Of a stretch of 20,262 nucleotides of DNA, positions 8,209-16,385 are shown one piece after another. Each line of letters starts with the position of its first letter. Position 1 is the stretch's first letter. The position numbers and the translations under genes are program-made. Under the pieces are notes generated by a model, which saw only the letters and a list, made by a program, of their open reading frames with translations, did no database searches and was not told the DNA's origin. Source of the DNA: Acetofilamentum sp. (lineage in GTDB: Bacteria; Bacteroidota; Bacteroidia; Bacteroidales; JAFGUD01); assembly GCA_020722645.1 (NCBI GenBank), contig DYKL01000019.1, positions 1-20,262 on the forward strand, read 5' to 3'.

Positions 8209-9087
8209 TTACAGACAATTTTGTAAATCTTTAATCATATCGTCTGCTTGTTGGTAGCGGTTTTGTTGAGCATCTTGCATAAATTTTTTTAAATCTTGTT
8301 TAGAGTAATAATTGAAAGGTTTTTTGAAAATGTGTTTAGTAGTAGCTTTCTGAATAATTTTGTAAAGATTAGCAGGCGTTTTATTGGTTTTTGGCAATTC
8401 GTAAGAAAGTTGTAAATTTGCAATTATCTCTGGAATTTTATGATTAAACGGCAGTTTATTGTTCAGAAGTATCCACAAAGTCAGCCCTGTTGAGTATAAA
8501 TCAGATGTTTGATTAGTTAACTCTGTAAATTTCAAAACCTGTTCAGGCGAAGAATAGATTAGAGCAAAAGGTTTAAATTTGTCAATTTTTTCTAATTCAG
8601 GTACTTTAGCCATTCCAAAATCAACTAATTTTACATTAAACTCTGATTTTTTTGAAATAATTCCTTGCTCATTACACAAAAAAATATTTGCCGGTCTGAT
8701 ATCCCGATGAATAATGTTGTTTTGATGTAGTATTTTTAAACCTTCGAGAGCTTCAATAATTATTTTTATTATTGTATTAGTTTCAAAATCAGAACGAATT
8801 TTTTTATTTTCGAATAAAAATTTCAAATCGAAACCATTTAAAAATTCGCGTATAATAATATAATGTGTGTCAGTTTGAAAAAAATCAATTAATTTGCAAA
8901 TGTTTTTGTGTTCAAAATTTACGGCTTTCTCTCTAAAAAAATTGTATTCTGAACTTCGATTTTTAATATTAAAAGATTTAAGAATAAATGGAGTTGTATC
9001 CCCTACTCTACTTGCGATATATACTTTTTCGAAAGCATTTTTTGTTTTAATTTTTTGTTTAATAATATAAGTTTGAATAATTGACAT
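8209..9087 (-). CDS. Serine/threonine protein kinase (Hanks type), kinase domain only
   Basis: The 292-residue protein is almost entirely one eukaryotic-like kinase domain. Visible elements are the ATP-lysine K37 (FILKSF), helix-C glutamate E53 (FREKAVNFEH), catalytic loop HRDIRPANIF (D129, N134), DFG at 156-158, a PEQ motif at 181-183 in place of APE, and D196 (SDLYSTG) of helix F. The usual glycine-rich loop is poorly conserved (IKTKNAFEKVYIA). The catalytic-loop lysine of HRDLKPxN is replaced by arginine, as in some tyrosine kinases. Enough catalytic residues remain for activity to be plausible. There is no signal peptide, membrane segment or extra sensor domain, so it is probably cytosolic, with partners elsewhere. 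It is transcribed divergently from the GH3 fusion gene across a 75-bp gap and converges on the peptidase gene. Substrate unknown. Confidence 0.88.
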   Translation of the reverse strand: MSIIQTYIIKQKIKTKNAFEKVYIASRVGDTTPFILKSFNIKNRSSEYNFFREKAVNFEHKNICKLIDFFQTDTHYIIIREFLNGFDLKFLFENKKIRSDFETNTIIKIIIEALEGLKILHQNNIIHRDIRPANIFLCNEQGIISKKSEFNVKLVDFGMAKVPELEKIDKFKPFALIYSSPEQVLKFTELTNQTSDLYSTGLTLWILLNNKLPFNHKIPEIIANLQLSYELPKTNKTPANLYKIIQKATTKHIFKKPFNYYSKQDLKKFMQDAQQNRYQQADDMIKDLQNCL

Positions 9088-9111
9088 AATTTTGAATTTC
9101 TGATAACTTTT

Positions 9112-9143
9112 TCTGATAATCTAAAAATTAGGTATTAGATTTG
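9112..9143 (+). promoter_or_regulatory. Probable promoter of the GH3/serine hydrolase gene
   Basis: The -7 box TAGATTTG (9136-9143) matches TAnnTTTG exactly. A near-consensus -33 box TCTG (9112-9115, consensus TTTG) lies 20 nt upstream. Transcription would begin around 9150, giving a leader of a dozen or so bases before the ATG at 9163. Confidence 0.6.
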
Positions 9144-9162
9144 CAAAATAATAAAAAAAAAG

Positions 9163-12111
9163 ATGATGAAAAAATTGAAATTTTTGTTTTTAGTACCATT
9201 TTTGTTAGCTTTTACGGTATTTACGGCAGTAATTAACAAAAAAATAGAATCCCCGACCGACCCACCGTATATAAATTATTCATCACAATGGATTGATTCT
9301 GTTTTTAATTCGATGACTTTAGAAGAAAAAGTCGGACAGTTGTTTATGGTGTCGGTATATCCAAATAATGAAAATCAAGCTGACATTGACAATATTATAA
9401 AAAAATATAACATAGGCGGTATTATTTATTTTCAAGGCACCCCGACAAAAATAGCACAATTAACGAATAGATTTCAATCAATTTCCAAAACTCCGCTAAT
9501 GGTTGCAATAGATGGTGAGTGGGGTGTTGCAATGAGGCTTGACAGCGTCATAAAATTTCCTTATCAATTAATGCTTGGAGCAATTGAAGATAATAATTTA
9601 ATATATCTGATGGGCGAAGAAATTGCCAAACAATGCCGGATATTAGGAATAAACATCAACTTTGCTCCCGTAATAGATATAAACAACAACGCAATGAATC
9701 CGGTAATAGGCGTCCGCTCGTTTGGAGAGAACAAAATTAAGGTTAGCCAAAAAGGATATGCTTATTCATTGGGTATGCAGGATAATAACATATTGGCAGT
9801 AGCAAAACATTTTCCGGGACATGGAGATACAGATATTGACAGCCACAAGGACCTGCCGATTTTGAACTTCACTCCTACCCGATTAGATACTTTGGAGATG
9901 TTTCCGTTCAAACAACTGATTGAGGCAGGTGTTGGAGGAATAATGATGGCTCATTTGTTTATTCCACAACTTGATAATACACAAAACCTTCCAAGCTCAT
10001 TGTCCGAAAAAATCACAAAAGGAATACTTGTAGATAAATTAGGATTTAAAGGTTTAATTTTTACAGATGCACTTGGAATGAAGGGAGTTGCTAAGAATTA
10101 TGGTCCCGGTGTTGCAGAAGTAAAGGCATTGAAAGCAGGTGTAGATGTTTTATTGATGTCGCAAGATGTGCCTATTGCATACAATGCAGTTCTAAATGCA
10201 GTAAAATTAGGAGAAATTCCACAAGAAATGATAGATTTTAAAGTTAAAAAAATAATTCAGGCTAAATATTGGTTTAAACTCCATAAATTTGAGCCTTTAA
10301 ATACAAAAAATATAACGGAAAAATTAAATACACAACAGGCTACGTTAGTAAACAGAAAATTAGTAGAAGCAGGATTGACTTTGTTGAAAAATCAAGACAA
10401 TATTATACCGTTTCAAAATTTGGAAACAATAAAAATCGCTTCAGTTTCAATTGATGATGGTGAGTTTACAGTTTTTCAGGATTATTTACAACGATATACA
10501 AAGTTAGATAATTACACAATAAGCAAAGATGCTTCAACAGAGGAGTTTAATGCTCTTATCGGCAGTTTGACAAAATATGATTACGTGATAGTTGGAGTAC
10601 ATAATACTAATCAATATGCCGTAAAAACGTATGGAATAACAACGCAGACATTAAATTTCGTATCAGAATTGGCAAAAAAACAAAAAGTGGTTTTGGATTT
10701 ATTTTGTAATCCTTATGCTTTAAAACGTTTCACGAATATTGACAAGATATTTGCAATATTAGTTTCTTACGAAGATACAAGAATTGCACAGGAATTATCA
10801 GCACAACTTTTATTCGGGGGAATTCCGGCGAAAGGTAAATTACCAGTTACAATAGACAATTTATTTAACGCCGGTGAAGGGATTACAACAGCACAAATCA
10901 GGCTTAAATACTCAATTCCAGCTGAATTGAATATTGACAATGAACGTCTGTATCAGATAGATTCGCTTATATACTCTGCAATCGGCAGAAAGGTATTTCC
11001 GGGTTGTCAGATATTAGCTGTAAAAGACGGAATAGTGTTTTTTCAGAAATCTTATGGCTATCATACATATAAAATGAAAAATCCTGTAAAATGGAATGAT
11101 TTATACGATTTAGCTTCAATTACAAAAGTAACTTCAACAACAACCGCTTTGATGAAAATGTATGATGAAGGCAAATTTGATATTTATAAAAAATTATCAG
11201 ATTATTTGCCGGAGTTATTAGAAACAAATAAAAGTGAAGTCAGAATAATAGATGTGCTGACACATCAAGCAAGACTTAAAACTTGGATACCATTTTATAA
11301 AAGAGCTTTGAATGAAGACGGTACTTGGAATAATTATTATCTGTCCAACACAAAAACAGAAGTTTACAATTTGGAGATAATGAATGGAGTCTATATGAGG
11401 AGCGAATTTCAGGACGAGGTTTACAAAAGAATTTACGAATCAGAACTGAATTCTAAAAAAAGATACCGATACAGCGATTTAGGATTTTATTTATTTAAAC
11501 AAATAATTGAAAAAACTACAGACACAACACTTGAAGCTTATGTTGAAGACAATTTTTATAAACCGCTGGGAGCATACAGTTTAGGTTATAATCCTTTGAA
11601 GTCCGGCTATAAAATTGAGCAAATTCCGCCAACCGAATATGATATGAAATTTCGTAAAAAACTAGTACACGGCTATGTTCACGATTATGGAGCCGCAATT
11701 TTTGAGGGAGTTGGAGGTCACGCCGGTTTATTTTCAAACGCAAATGATTTGGCAAAAATCTCGCAAATGTACTTACAGAATGGCGAATATGCGGGAGTTC
11801 AATACATTAAACCAGAAACTATAAAATTGTTTACAAAAAGACATTTTTATAACAACAGACGGGGTTTAGGATTTGATGCAACTGACGGAAACGGTGAAGG
11901 TCCTGCTTGCAGTCTGACTTCTGCATATAGTTATGGGCATACCGGTTTTACAGGTTGCATTGTTTGGATTGACCCACAATACGATTTTATATACATTTTC
12001 CTTTCAAATCGCATTTATCCTGACATAGAAAATAATCAGATAAACGATGAAAATATCAGAGAGGTTGTGCAATCTATTTTTTACAAATCGTTTTTGTATT
12101 GCGCCAATTAG
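9163..12111 (+). CDS. GH3 beta-N-acetylhexosaminidase fused to a serine hydrolase (beta-lactamase fold)
   Basis: An exported two-enzyme fusion of 982 residues, beginning with a signal or anchor segment (residues about 4-24). Residues about 45-375 are a GH3 catalytic domain of the NagZ type: KHFPGHG (215-221), the D226-S-H228 catalytic Asp-His pair typical of GH3 N-acetylglucosaminidases, and nucleophile D302 in FTDALGMKG. A GH3 C-terminal-like alpha/beta domain follows to about residue 570. Residues about 600-970 are a penicillin-binding/beta-lactamase-fold hydrolase with S652-x-x-K655 (SITK), Y770-S-D772 and H926-T-G928. The YSD and HTG forms are found in esterase or D-amino-acid peptidase relatives as well as PBPs, so beta-lactamase activity should not be assumed. 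The combination suggests peptidoglycan or muropeptide turnover in the periplasm. The fusion is, to my knowledge, common in Bacteroidota. Start: ATG 9163 or the adjacent ATG 9166. Confidence 0.92.
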   Translation: MMKKLKFLFLVPFLLAFTVFTAVINKKIESPTDPPYINYSSQWIDSVFNSMTLEEKVGQLFMVSVYPNNENQADIDNIIKKYNIGGIIYFQGTPTKIAQLTNRFQSISKTPLMVAIDGEWGVAMRLDSVIKFPYQLMLGAIEDNNLIYLMGEEIAKQCRILGININFAPVIDINNNAMNPVIGVRSFGENKIKVSQKGYAYSLGMQDNNILAVAKHFPGHGDTDIDSHKDLPILNFTPTRLDTLEMFPFKQLIEAGVGGIMMAHLFIPQLDNTQNLPSSLSEKITKGILVDKLGFKGLIFTDALGMKGVAKNYGPGVAEVKALKAGVDVLLMSQDVPIAYNAVLNAVKLGEIPQEMIDFKVKKIIQAKYWFKLHKFEPLNTKNITEKLNTQQATLVNRKLVEAGLTLLKNQDNIIPFQNLETIKIASVSIDDGEFTVFQDYLQRYTKLDNYTISKDASTEEFNALIGSLTKYDYVIVGVHNTNQYAVKTYGITTQTLNFVSELAKKQKVVLDLFCNPYALKRFTNIDKIFAILVSYEDTRIAQELSAQLLFGGIPAKGKLPVTIDNLFNAGEGITTAQIRLKYSIPAELNIDNERLYQIDSLIYSAIGRKVFPGCQILAVKDGIVFFQKSYGYHTYKMKNPVKWNDLYDLASITKVTSTTTALMKMYDEGKFDIYKKLSDYLPELLETNKSEVRIIDVLTHQARLKTWIPFYKRALNEDGTWNNYYLSNTKTEVYNLEIMNGVYMRSEFQDEVYKRIYESELNSKKRYRYSDLGFYLFKQIIEKTTDTTLEAYVEDNFYKPLGAYSLGYNPLKSGYKIEQIPPTEYDMKFRKKLVHGYVHDYGAAIFEGVGGHAGLFSNANDLAKISQMYLQNGEYAGVQYIKPETIKLFTKRHFYNNRRGLGFDATDGNGEGPACSLTSAYSYGHTGFTGCIVWIDPQYDFIYIFLSNRIYPDIENNQINDENIREVVQSIFYKSFLYCAN

Positions 12112-12166
12112 AATTTTGATGATAATTTTAAAATTTATTTTTAGGATTTTCGGATAACATTAAAAT

Positions 12167-12196
12167 AAAAAAACAGTCTTAAAAGACTGTTTTTTT
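12167..12196. terminator. Bidirectional terminator between GH3 fusion gene and tRNA-Val
   Basis: Complementary 14-nt arms (12167-12180 and 12183-12196; core cagtctt/aagactg) flanked by A7 and T7 runs give a strong hairpin with a T tail in both directions. It ends the plus-strand GH3 gene and the minus-strand tRNA transcript. Confidence 0.85.
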
Positions 12197-12197
12197 G

Positions 12198-12272
12198 TGG
12201 GCGATGAGGGATTCGAACCCCCGACCCCTTGGGTGTAAACCAAGCGCTCTGAACCAACTGAGCTAATCGCCC
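12198..12272 (-). tRNA. tRNA-Val (anticodon UAC)
   Basis: The minus strand folds as a complete cloverleaf of 75 nt. The acceptor stem is GGGCGAT paired with ATCGCCC, the D arm is GCTC/GAGC, and the anticodon stem is CTTGG/CCAAG with loop TTTACAC. This gives anticodon TAC (plus-strand bases 12235-12237), which reads GUA and probably other valine codons. The T loop is TTCGAAT. The discriminator base is A, and CCA is not encoded (ACAAA follows), so it must be added after transcription. A terminator hairpin follows directly. Confidence 0.96.
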
Positions 12273-12290
12273 GTTCTTTAAAAAGTGTTG

Positions 12291-12298
12291 CAAAAATA
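12291..12298 (-). promoter_or_regulatory. Probable -7 box of tRNA-Val
   Basis: On the minus strand this reads TATTTTTG, matching TAnnTTTG, about 19 nt before the tRNA 5' end. This fits a start site just upstream of the mature tRNA. No clear -33 box is visible. Confidence 0.45.
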
Positions 12299-12385
12299 AA
12301 AACTTATTATTAATAAAAAAAATTTTTTTTCAATTTTCAAAAAAATATTTTATAATTCCTTAAATCCGCAAGTTTTTCGTAAGTG

Positions 12386-12520
12386 GTTGCAGGTGAAAAC
12401 ACCTGCAACATGCAGTTTGCACCCGGTTTCACCATCGTGAAAATACAATTCGTTATACAGTTGCAGGTGAAAACACCTGCAACATGCAGTTTGCACCAGT
12501 CAGGTGTTTTCACCTGACTG
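12386..12520. repeat. Regular hairpin array (REP-like), 37-nt period
   Basis: The gene-free stretch 12273-12591 holds this array. A 38-nt unit occurs twice without change (12386-12423 and 12460-12497). Each copy begins with a perfect 10-bp stem (gttgcaggtg and its complement, AAAA loop; hairpins 12386-12409 and 12460-12483) followed by atgcagtttgcacc. A third perfect 10-bp hairpin (12497-12520; arm cagtcaggtg, TTTT loop) carries the same core in inverted orientation. A weaker 6-bp hairpin (12427-12442) lies between the first two. The four dyad centres are at 12397.5, 12434.5, 12471.5 and 12508.5, exactly 37 nt apart. I see no protein-coding gene here. It resembles repetitive extragenic palindromes. 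Confidence 0.85.
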
Positions 12521-12591
12521 AATTTCAGATATATAAGTATAGACATACGGATTTAAGGTAATTATTTAGTAAGCAAATAATTACAAAAAAA

Positions 12592-13209
12592 TCAATTTGC
12601 AAAATTCCCTTGCCATTCTTTTACTATTTTAATTTCTTCATCGGATATATAATTTTCTTTTGAGGCTGTTACTAATAAAGTTTCAAAATCGGTCAATGTT
12701 TCAAAACTTACCTGAGCCTTTGTGAAATTATCTTCAGCAATTTTAAAACCATAGCTAAAAATAGCTAAAAGTCCCAAAACATTGAGTTTTGCATTTTTCA
12801 AAGCATCAATTGCCGATAAACTGCTTCCTCCTGTTGATATTAAATCTTCGATTACAACAATTTTAGAATTTTCAATTATCTTACCTTCAATTAAGTTTTC
12901 TCTGCCGTGTTCTTTAGCTTTTGCTCTGACGTACAAAAAAGGGAGATTAAGAAAATCCGCAACAAGAGCACCTATTGCAATTGCACCGGTTGCAACTCCA
13001 ACGATGGCTTGCACATCAGGGTATTTAGAATTTATGTTCTTTGCAAATAAATTTTTCAGATAATTTCTGATTTCAGGATACGATAATAATTGTCTGTTAT
13101 CGCAATAAATCGGAGATTTTATACCACTTGCCCAAGTAAAAGGATTTTGAGGTCTTAATTCTATTGCTTTTACAGATAGAAGATATTGTGCTAATTTTTT
13201 GTCTTTCAT
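12592..13209 (-). CDS. pyrE: Orotate phosphoribosyltransferase
   Basis: Cytosolic enzyme of de novo pyrimidine synthesis that joins orotate and PRPP to give orotidine 5'-monophosphate. The 205 residues have the normal length. The PRPP-binding motif is VVIEDLISTGGSS (about 118-130). The catalytic flexible loop is YVRAKAKEHGRENLIEG (93-109), with the Arg, Lys and His residues typical of OPRTases. The N-terminal FTWASGIKSPIYCDNR (about 24-39) matches the conserved substrate-site segment of the family. The ATG lies only 11 nt downstream of the T run of a terminator-like hairpin, discussed as a separate feature. No partner pyr genes are in the window. Confidence 0.96.
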   Translation of the reverse strand: MKDKKLAQYLLSVKAIELRPQNPFTWASGIKSPIYCDNRQLLSYPEIRNYLKNLFAKNINSKYPDVQAIVGVATGAIAIGALVADFLNLPFLYVRAKAKEHGRENLIEGKIIENSKIVVIEDLISTGGSSLSAIDALKNAKLNVLGLLAIFSYGFKIAEDNFTKAQVSFETLTDFETLLVTASKENYISDEEIKIVKEWQGNFAN

Positions 13210-13222
13210 GATTTTACGCTAA

Positions 13223-13252
13223 AAAAATACCTGCAATTTTGCAGGTATTTTT
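13223..13252 (-). terminator. Hairpin plus T7 directly upstream of pyrE (terminator or attenuator)
   Basis: Arms 13223-13236 and 13239-13252 (core tacctgcaa/ttgcaggta, A/T extended) form a 14-bp stem with a 2-nt loop. On the minus strand it runs straight into TTTTTTT (13227-13221), then 11 nt to the pyrE start codon. It lies 15 nt after the stop of the OmpA-family gene, so it can end that transcript. Because there is almost no room for a separate pyrE promoter beyond it, it may also act as an attenuator in a read-through transcript. Confidence 0.75.
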
Positions 13253-13267
13253 GTTATTTAAAAAATA

Positions 13268-15355
13268 TTAATTGCTTATGATTTTTGCTTCAACACGTCT
13301 GTTTAACTGACGACCTTCAGGAGTTCCGTTATCAGCAACAGGTTGAGTTTCACCGTAACCTTTTGCAATTAAATGAGTTTGAGGAACGCCAATGCTAACC
13401 AGATAATCAACAACAGACTGAGCTCTGTTTTGAGACAAAGTTAAGTTAGATGCATCAGAGCCTTGACTGTCAGTGTGTCCTGAAATTTCAATTACTAGAT
13501 TAGGATAAAGTTGGAATGCTTGTGCCAGTCTGTTTAATTCAGGATAAGATTCCGGTCTTAATGCCCATTTACCTGTATCAAAGAAAACGTTACGCAAAAC
13601 AACTTTTGAGCCCGGATTAACAGGAAGCAGTTGAATATCTTTACGAATTTCCTGATAACCACTTGTTTCAGGAATGTTAAAGTTTTCTGAATGAAACATA
13701 TAACCATCAGCATTTACTGACATACCGTAGTCTTTACCTGATGGAAGCATAACTGTATATTCACCGTTAGAGGCATTTGTCATAACAGTCTGGATAACCT
13801 CTTGAGTAGCATTATCAACAATTTCAATACGAGCATAAAGAGGCTTCATTGTTTCATATTCGGAAACAATACCTGTAACAACAGTCAATCTCATAGTTTT
13901 TATTTCAACAGGCGGTTCCATTGAAAATTCGTTTACCGGTTTTTTTATGTATGCGATTAAATCATCTTCAGCATCATTCATTATATCTTTAGGTGTGTAG
14001 AAAAAGAATTCGTACAAATCCAAATCGCCATAATTGTCTTCTTGTCCGTTTGAGGTGTAATAACCGGTTCTTTTGTCTTTGTTGACAAAAATGAACATAT
14101 CATCGCCTGGTGAATTCAATGGGTAACCAACATTTTCCGGTTCACTCCAACGACCATCAGGAAGTTTATACGAACGGAAAAGGTCAAAACCACCCATTGT
14201 GTTGTGTCCGCGTGAAGAAAAATAAAGAATACTGTCGTTATTTAAAAGGAATACTGCTTCTTCGTCGTAGATAGTATTGACATCACCGCCAATGTTAGCA
14301 GGTTTTGTCCAGCCATTGTTAGAATTGCCTCTTCTCATTGACATATAAATGTCTTTTCCTCCGTATCCTTTTTTTCTGTTGCTGACAAAGAAAACTACAG
14401 TTGAGTCACTATTAAAAGTTAAACTGGATTCACGAGAATTTTTCTTATTTATTCTTTTAATAACTTGTTTTGGTTTTGTCCAAACCTGTTCACCATTATT
14501 TTTAGTTCTTTTAAAAGAAATAAATATATCACCCATTCCTTTTTTGCCTCTGTAAATTAAAATACCATTTCCAACAGGATTAACTGCAACGCTGGCATCA
14601 TTTCCTTTTGAGTTGATTGGTTTTTTCATTTGTTCGGGAGCCTGCCATTTTTTATTCAGAGCGCTTGTGTAGTAAACATCTTCAAAATATTCATTAGAAA
14701 TTTTTCTGTTTCTTTTTCCACCTATTGTTTCAGGTCTTCTTGATGTAAAAAAAACGATTGAGTCATAAGGTGCAAAAATAGGAGAGTATTCAGGATAAGA
14801 ACTGTTTACATCGCTGCCCAAGTTATCAATAATGACACTAACAGGTTTATTGATTAGTTCAATACCGACTTCGCATTCTTTAATATATTTATTAATTACA
14901 TCGCCTTTCCTTTTTAGTTCTCTTTCGCTGAAAGCATCTCTGTATGCTTTGTATTCATCAATGGCATCGTCGAATTTGCAATTTAAATGATAAGCACGTC
15001 CCATCCAGAAATGAATGTCTTCAGAAACATTCGGATTTAGATTGAAAGCTTCGTCAATATATTTAATCCCATTAAGTTCATCATACATTTGAATATAACA
15101 AACACCGAGTTGATAATTAAGTTCAGCATTATCAGGATTATATTTATGTGCAATCAATAAATAATCTATTGCTTGCTGGTAACTTCCTTTCTTCTCTTGT
15201 TTGTAGAATTTGAATCCTTTTTTGATACTTTTCCACGATTCTTTAAATTCGATGTCGGTAGTAAAAAATTCTTTTTTCTTTACTTTAATTTTTTCTTGTG
15301 AAAAAAGTGATAACGTTAGGATTGAAAATAAGAAAATTGCAAAAAATTTTTTCAT
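13268..15355 (-). CDS. OmpA-family protein with TPR, PD40 propeller and regulatory-like domains
   Basis: A 695-residue exported protein with signal peptide MKKFFAIFLFSILTLSLFSQ. There is no lipobox cysteine. Domains in order: TPR units (about 45-145), a PD40/WD40-like beta-propeller (about 180-460, with repeats such as SPIFAPYDSIVFFTSRR and SLTFNSDSTVVFFVSNRKKG), a carboxypeptidase-regulatory-like fold (about 488-575), and a C-terminal OmpA peptidoglycan-binding domain (about 585-695, SGHTDSQGSD, SQNRAQSVVDYL, NRRVEAKI). This is the domain order of PorE, a type IX secretion accessory lipoprotein of Porphyromonas. Bacteroidota carry several paralogues of this design, however, and the lipoprotein cysteine is missing, so I do not assign porE. 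Likely role: periplasmic link to peptidoglycan within an envelope complex. A promoter with both boxes lies upstream. Confidence 0.9.
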   Translation of the reverse strand: MKKFFAIFLFSILTLSLFSQEKIKVKKKEFFTTDIEFKESWKSIKKGFKFYKQEKKGSYQQAIDYLLIAHKYNPDNAELNYQLGVCYIQMYDELNGIKYIDEAFNLNPNVSEDIHFWMGRAYHLNCKFDDAIDEYKAYRDAFSERELKRKGDVINKYIKECEVGIELINKPVSVIIDNLGSDVNSSYPEYSPIFAPYDSIVFFTSRRPETIGGKRNRKISNEYFEDVYYTSALNKKWQAPEQMKKPINSKGNDASVAVNPVGNGILIYRGKKGMGDIFISFKRTKNNGEQVWTKPKQVIKRINKKNSRESSLTFNSDSTVVFFVSNRKKGYGGKDIYMSMRRGNSNNGWTKPANIGGDVNTIYDEEAVFLLNNDSILYFSSRGHNTMGGFDLFRSYKLPDGRWSEPENVGYPLNSPGDDMFIFVNKDKRTGYYTSNGQEDNYGDLDLYEFFFYTPKDIMNDAEDDLIAYIKKPVNEFSMEPPVEIKTMRLTVVTGIVSEYETMKPLYARIEIVDNATQEVIQTVMTNASNGEYTVMLPSGKDYGMSVNADGYMFHSENFNIPETSGYQEIRKDIQLLPVNPGSKVVLRNVFFDTGKWALRPESYPELNRLAQAFQLYPNLVIEISGHTDSQGSDASNLTLSQNRAQSVVDYLVSIGVPQTHLIAKGYGETQPVADNGTPEGRQLNRRVEAKIISN

Positions 15356-15453
15356 ATTGTTCTGATTTGATATTATTCAAAAAGTTTTAATTTTATTAAA
15401 AATGTGCTAAAAAAAATAGCGTTTTTAAGTTTTATAAGTAAAAAAAAACATTA

Positions 15454-15485
15454 CAAATATATCTAAAAAAAATTAATAATACAAA
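15454..15485 (-). promoter_or_regulatory. Promoter of the OmpA-family gene
   Basis: On the minus strand, -33 TTTG (15485-15482), a 20-nt spacer and -7 TATATTTG (15461-15454) match the Bacteroidota vegetative consensus fully. Transcription would start near 15447, giving a leader of roughly 90 nt. The rest of 15356-15571 is very AT-rich with no other recognisable feature. Confidence 0.7.
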
Positions 15486-15571
15486 AAAATTTGAAGTATT
15501 TATAAAAACTAAAAATGGGTTTGTAAGAACTTTAATAATAATTGATTGATATTTATAGATTATTTAATAAA

Positions 15572-16324
15572 TTATTGTTTTTTTTGATATTCTTTAAAAA
15601 TATCCATAATAATAACAATCAAGTCGTATTCAGATGTCTGAATAACAAAATCTCTTTCAAAGCTGCAGTATTTCATAAAATCATCTAATTCTTTTCCGTC
15701 GAGTTTTGTTATTTCAGCTACTAATTCTTTATTAAATTTAGCTTCTGCGATTTTGTTTAACTCATCAATTTTTTGCTGTGTTTTAATTTTTTTCAATTGT
15801 TTTTCTCTATGAGTATAAATAGGCATAGGAATTCTTATTCCTGATTCAACATTAATTTTTTCTAAATCTTCATTATCAATAATTTCAGCAAACCATTTTG
15901 TAATTCTTTCTGTTTTTTCATCTTCTTCAAGCTCTGTCTGAGAAATATCATAGATAAAAGCATCCCACCTTAATCTGTAAATATCAACTTTTCCAATCAT
16001 ATAAGTTTGTGGTTTAATATAGAAAACCATTTCAATTTTGTTGTTTTTATCTGCTGATTTAAAATTCGGTTTTATACTTTCAGTATAATAACCAATACAA
16101 GAAACTTTTAAATTATCAAATCTGTCCATTAAAATTCTGAATTTTCCGGTTGTATCAGTCTGTACTGCGGTTCTTCTGTTAGTGTTTATTATATATGCCA
16201 TTGGAACAGGTTTTAGCTCTTCTGCGTCAATTATTTTCCCTACAATTATATATATATTTGTGTCCTGTGCAAAAAAATTTAAGGAAAAAACCAAAAAAAA
16301 CAGTAAAATAGATAATTTTTTCAT
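15572..16324 (-). CDS. Secreted protein with carboxypeptidase-regulatory-like domain
   Basis: The 250-residue protein has a clear signal peptide (MKKLSILLFFLVFSLNFFAQ). Residues about 24-105 look like the carboxypeptidase regulatory-like (CarboxypepD_reg) beta-sandwich common in Bacteroidota envelope proteins: VGKIIDAEELKPVPMAYI, a turn TDTTGKFRI, and LKVSCIGYYTES. Residues about 125-250 are charged and probably helical (EEDEKTERITKWFAEII, REKQLKKIKTQQKIDELNKI) and I recognise no family there. No TonB plug or barrel follows, so this is not a truncated SusC-type receptor by length. A -7-like box lies just upstream. Function unknown. Confidence 0.8.
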   Translation of the reverse strand: MKKLSILLFFLVFSLNFFAQDTNIYIIVGKIIDAEELKPVPMAYIINTNRRTAVQTDTTGKFRILMDRFDNLKVSCIGYYTESIKPNFKSADKNNKIEMVFYIKPQTYMIGKVDIYRLRWDAFIYDISQTELEEDEKTERITKWFAEIIDNEDLEKINVESGIRIPMPIYTHREKQLKKIKTQQKIDELNKIAEAKFNKELVAEITKLDGKELDDFMKYCSFERDFVIQTSEYDLIVIIMDIFKEYQKKQ

Positions 16325-16346
16325 TTTAAATATTATAATTATGTAT

Positions 16347-16354
16347 CAAACTTA
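16347..16354 (-). promoter_or_regulatory. Probable -7 box of the regulatory-like domain gene
   Basis: TAAGTTTG on the minus strand matches TAnnTTTG and lies 22 nt before the start codon at 16324. No convincing -33 box is seen at the usual distance. Confidence 0.45.
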
Positions 16355-16385
16355 GAATAAAAATGGCAAATACTGCTAAAAAATT

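Noticed and set aside
12198..12272. tRNA-Val as an integration site for a genomic island, with the hairpin array as a remnant.
   Set aside because: No duplicated tRNA 3' end, integrase or foreign genes are seen on either side. pyrE and ordinary genes follow.
12386..12497. Evenly spaced palindromic repeats as a small CRISPR array.
   Set aside because: The intervening sequence is itself repeated (atgcagtttgcacc), gaps are only about 13 nt, and no cas gene is present.
12337..12546. A 69-residue minus-strand reading frame across the hairpin array.
   Set aside because: It is a translation of the palindromic repeats in shifting frames, with no initiation signal or family resemblance.
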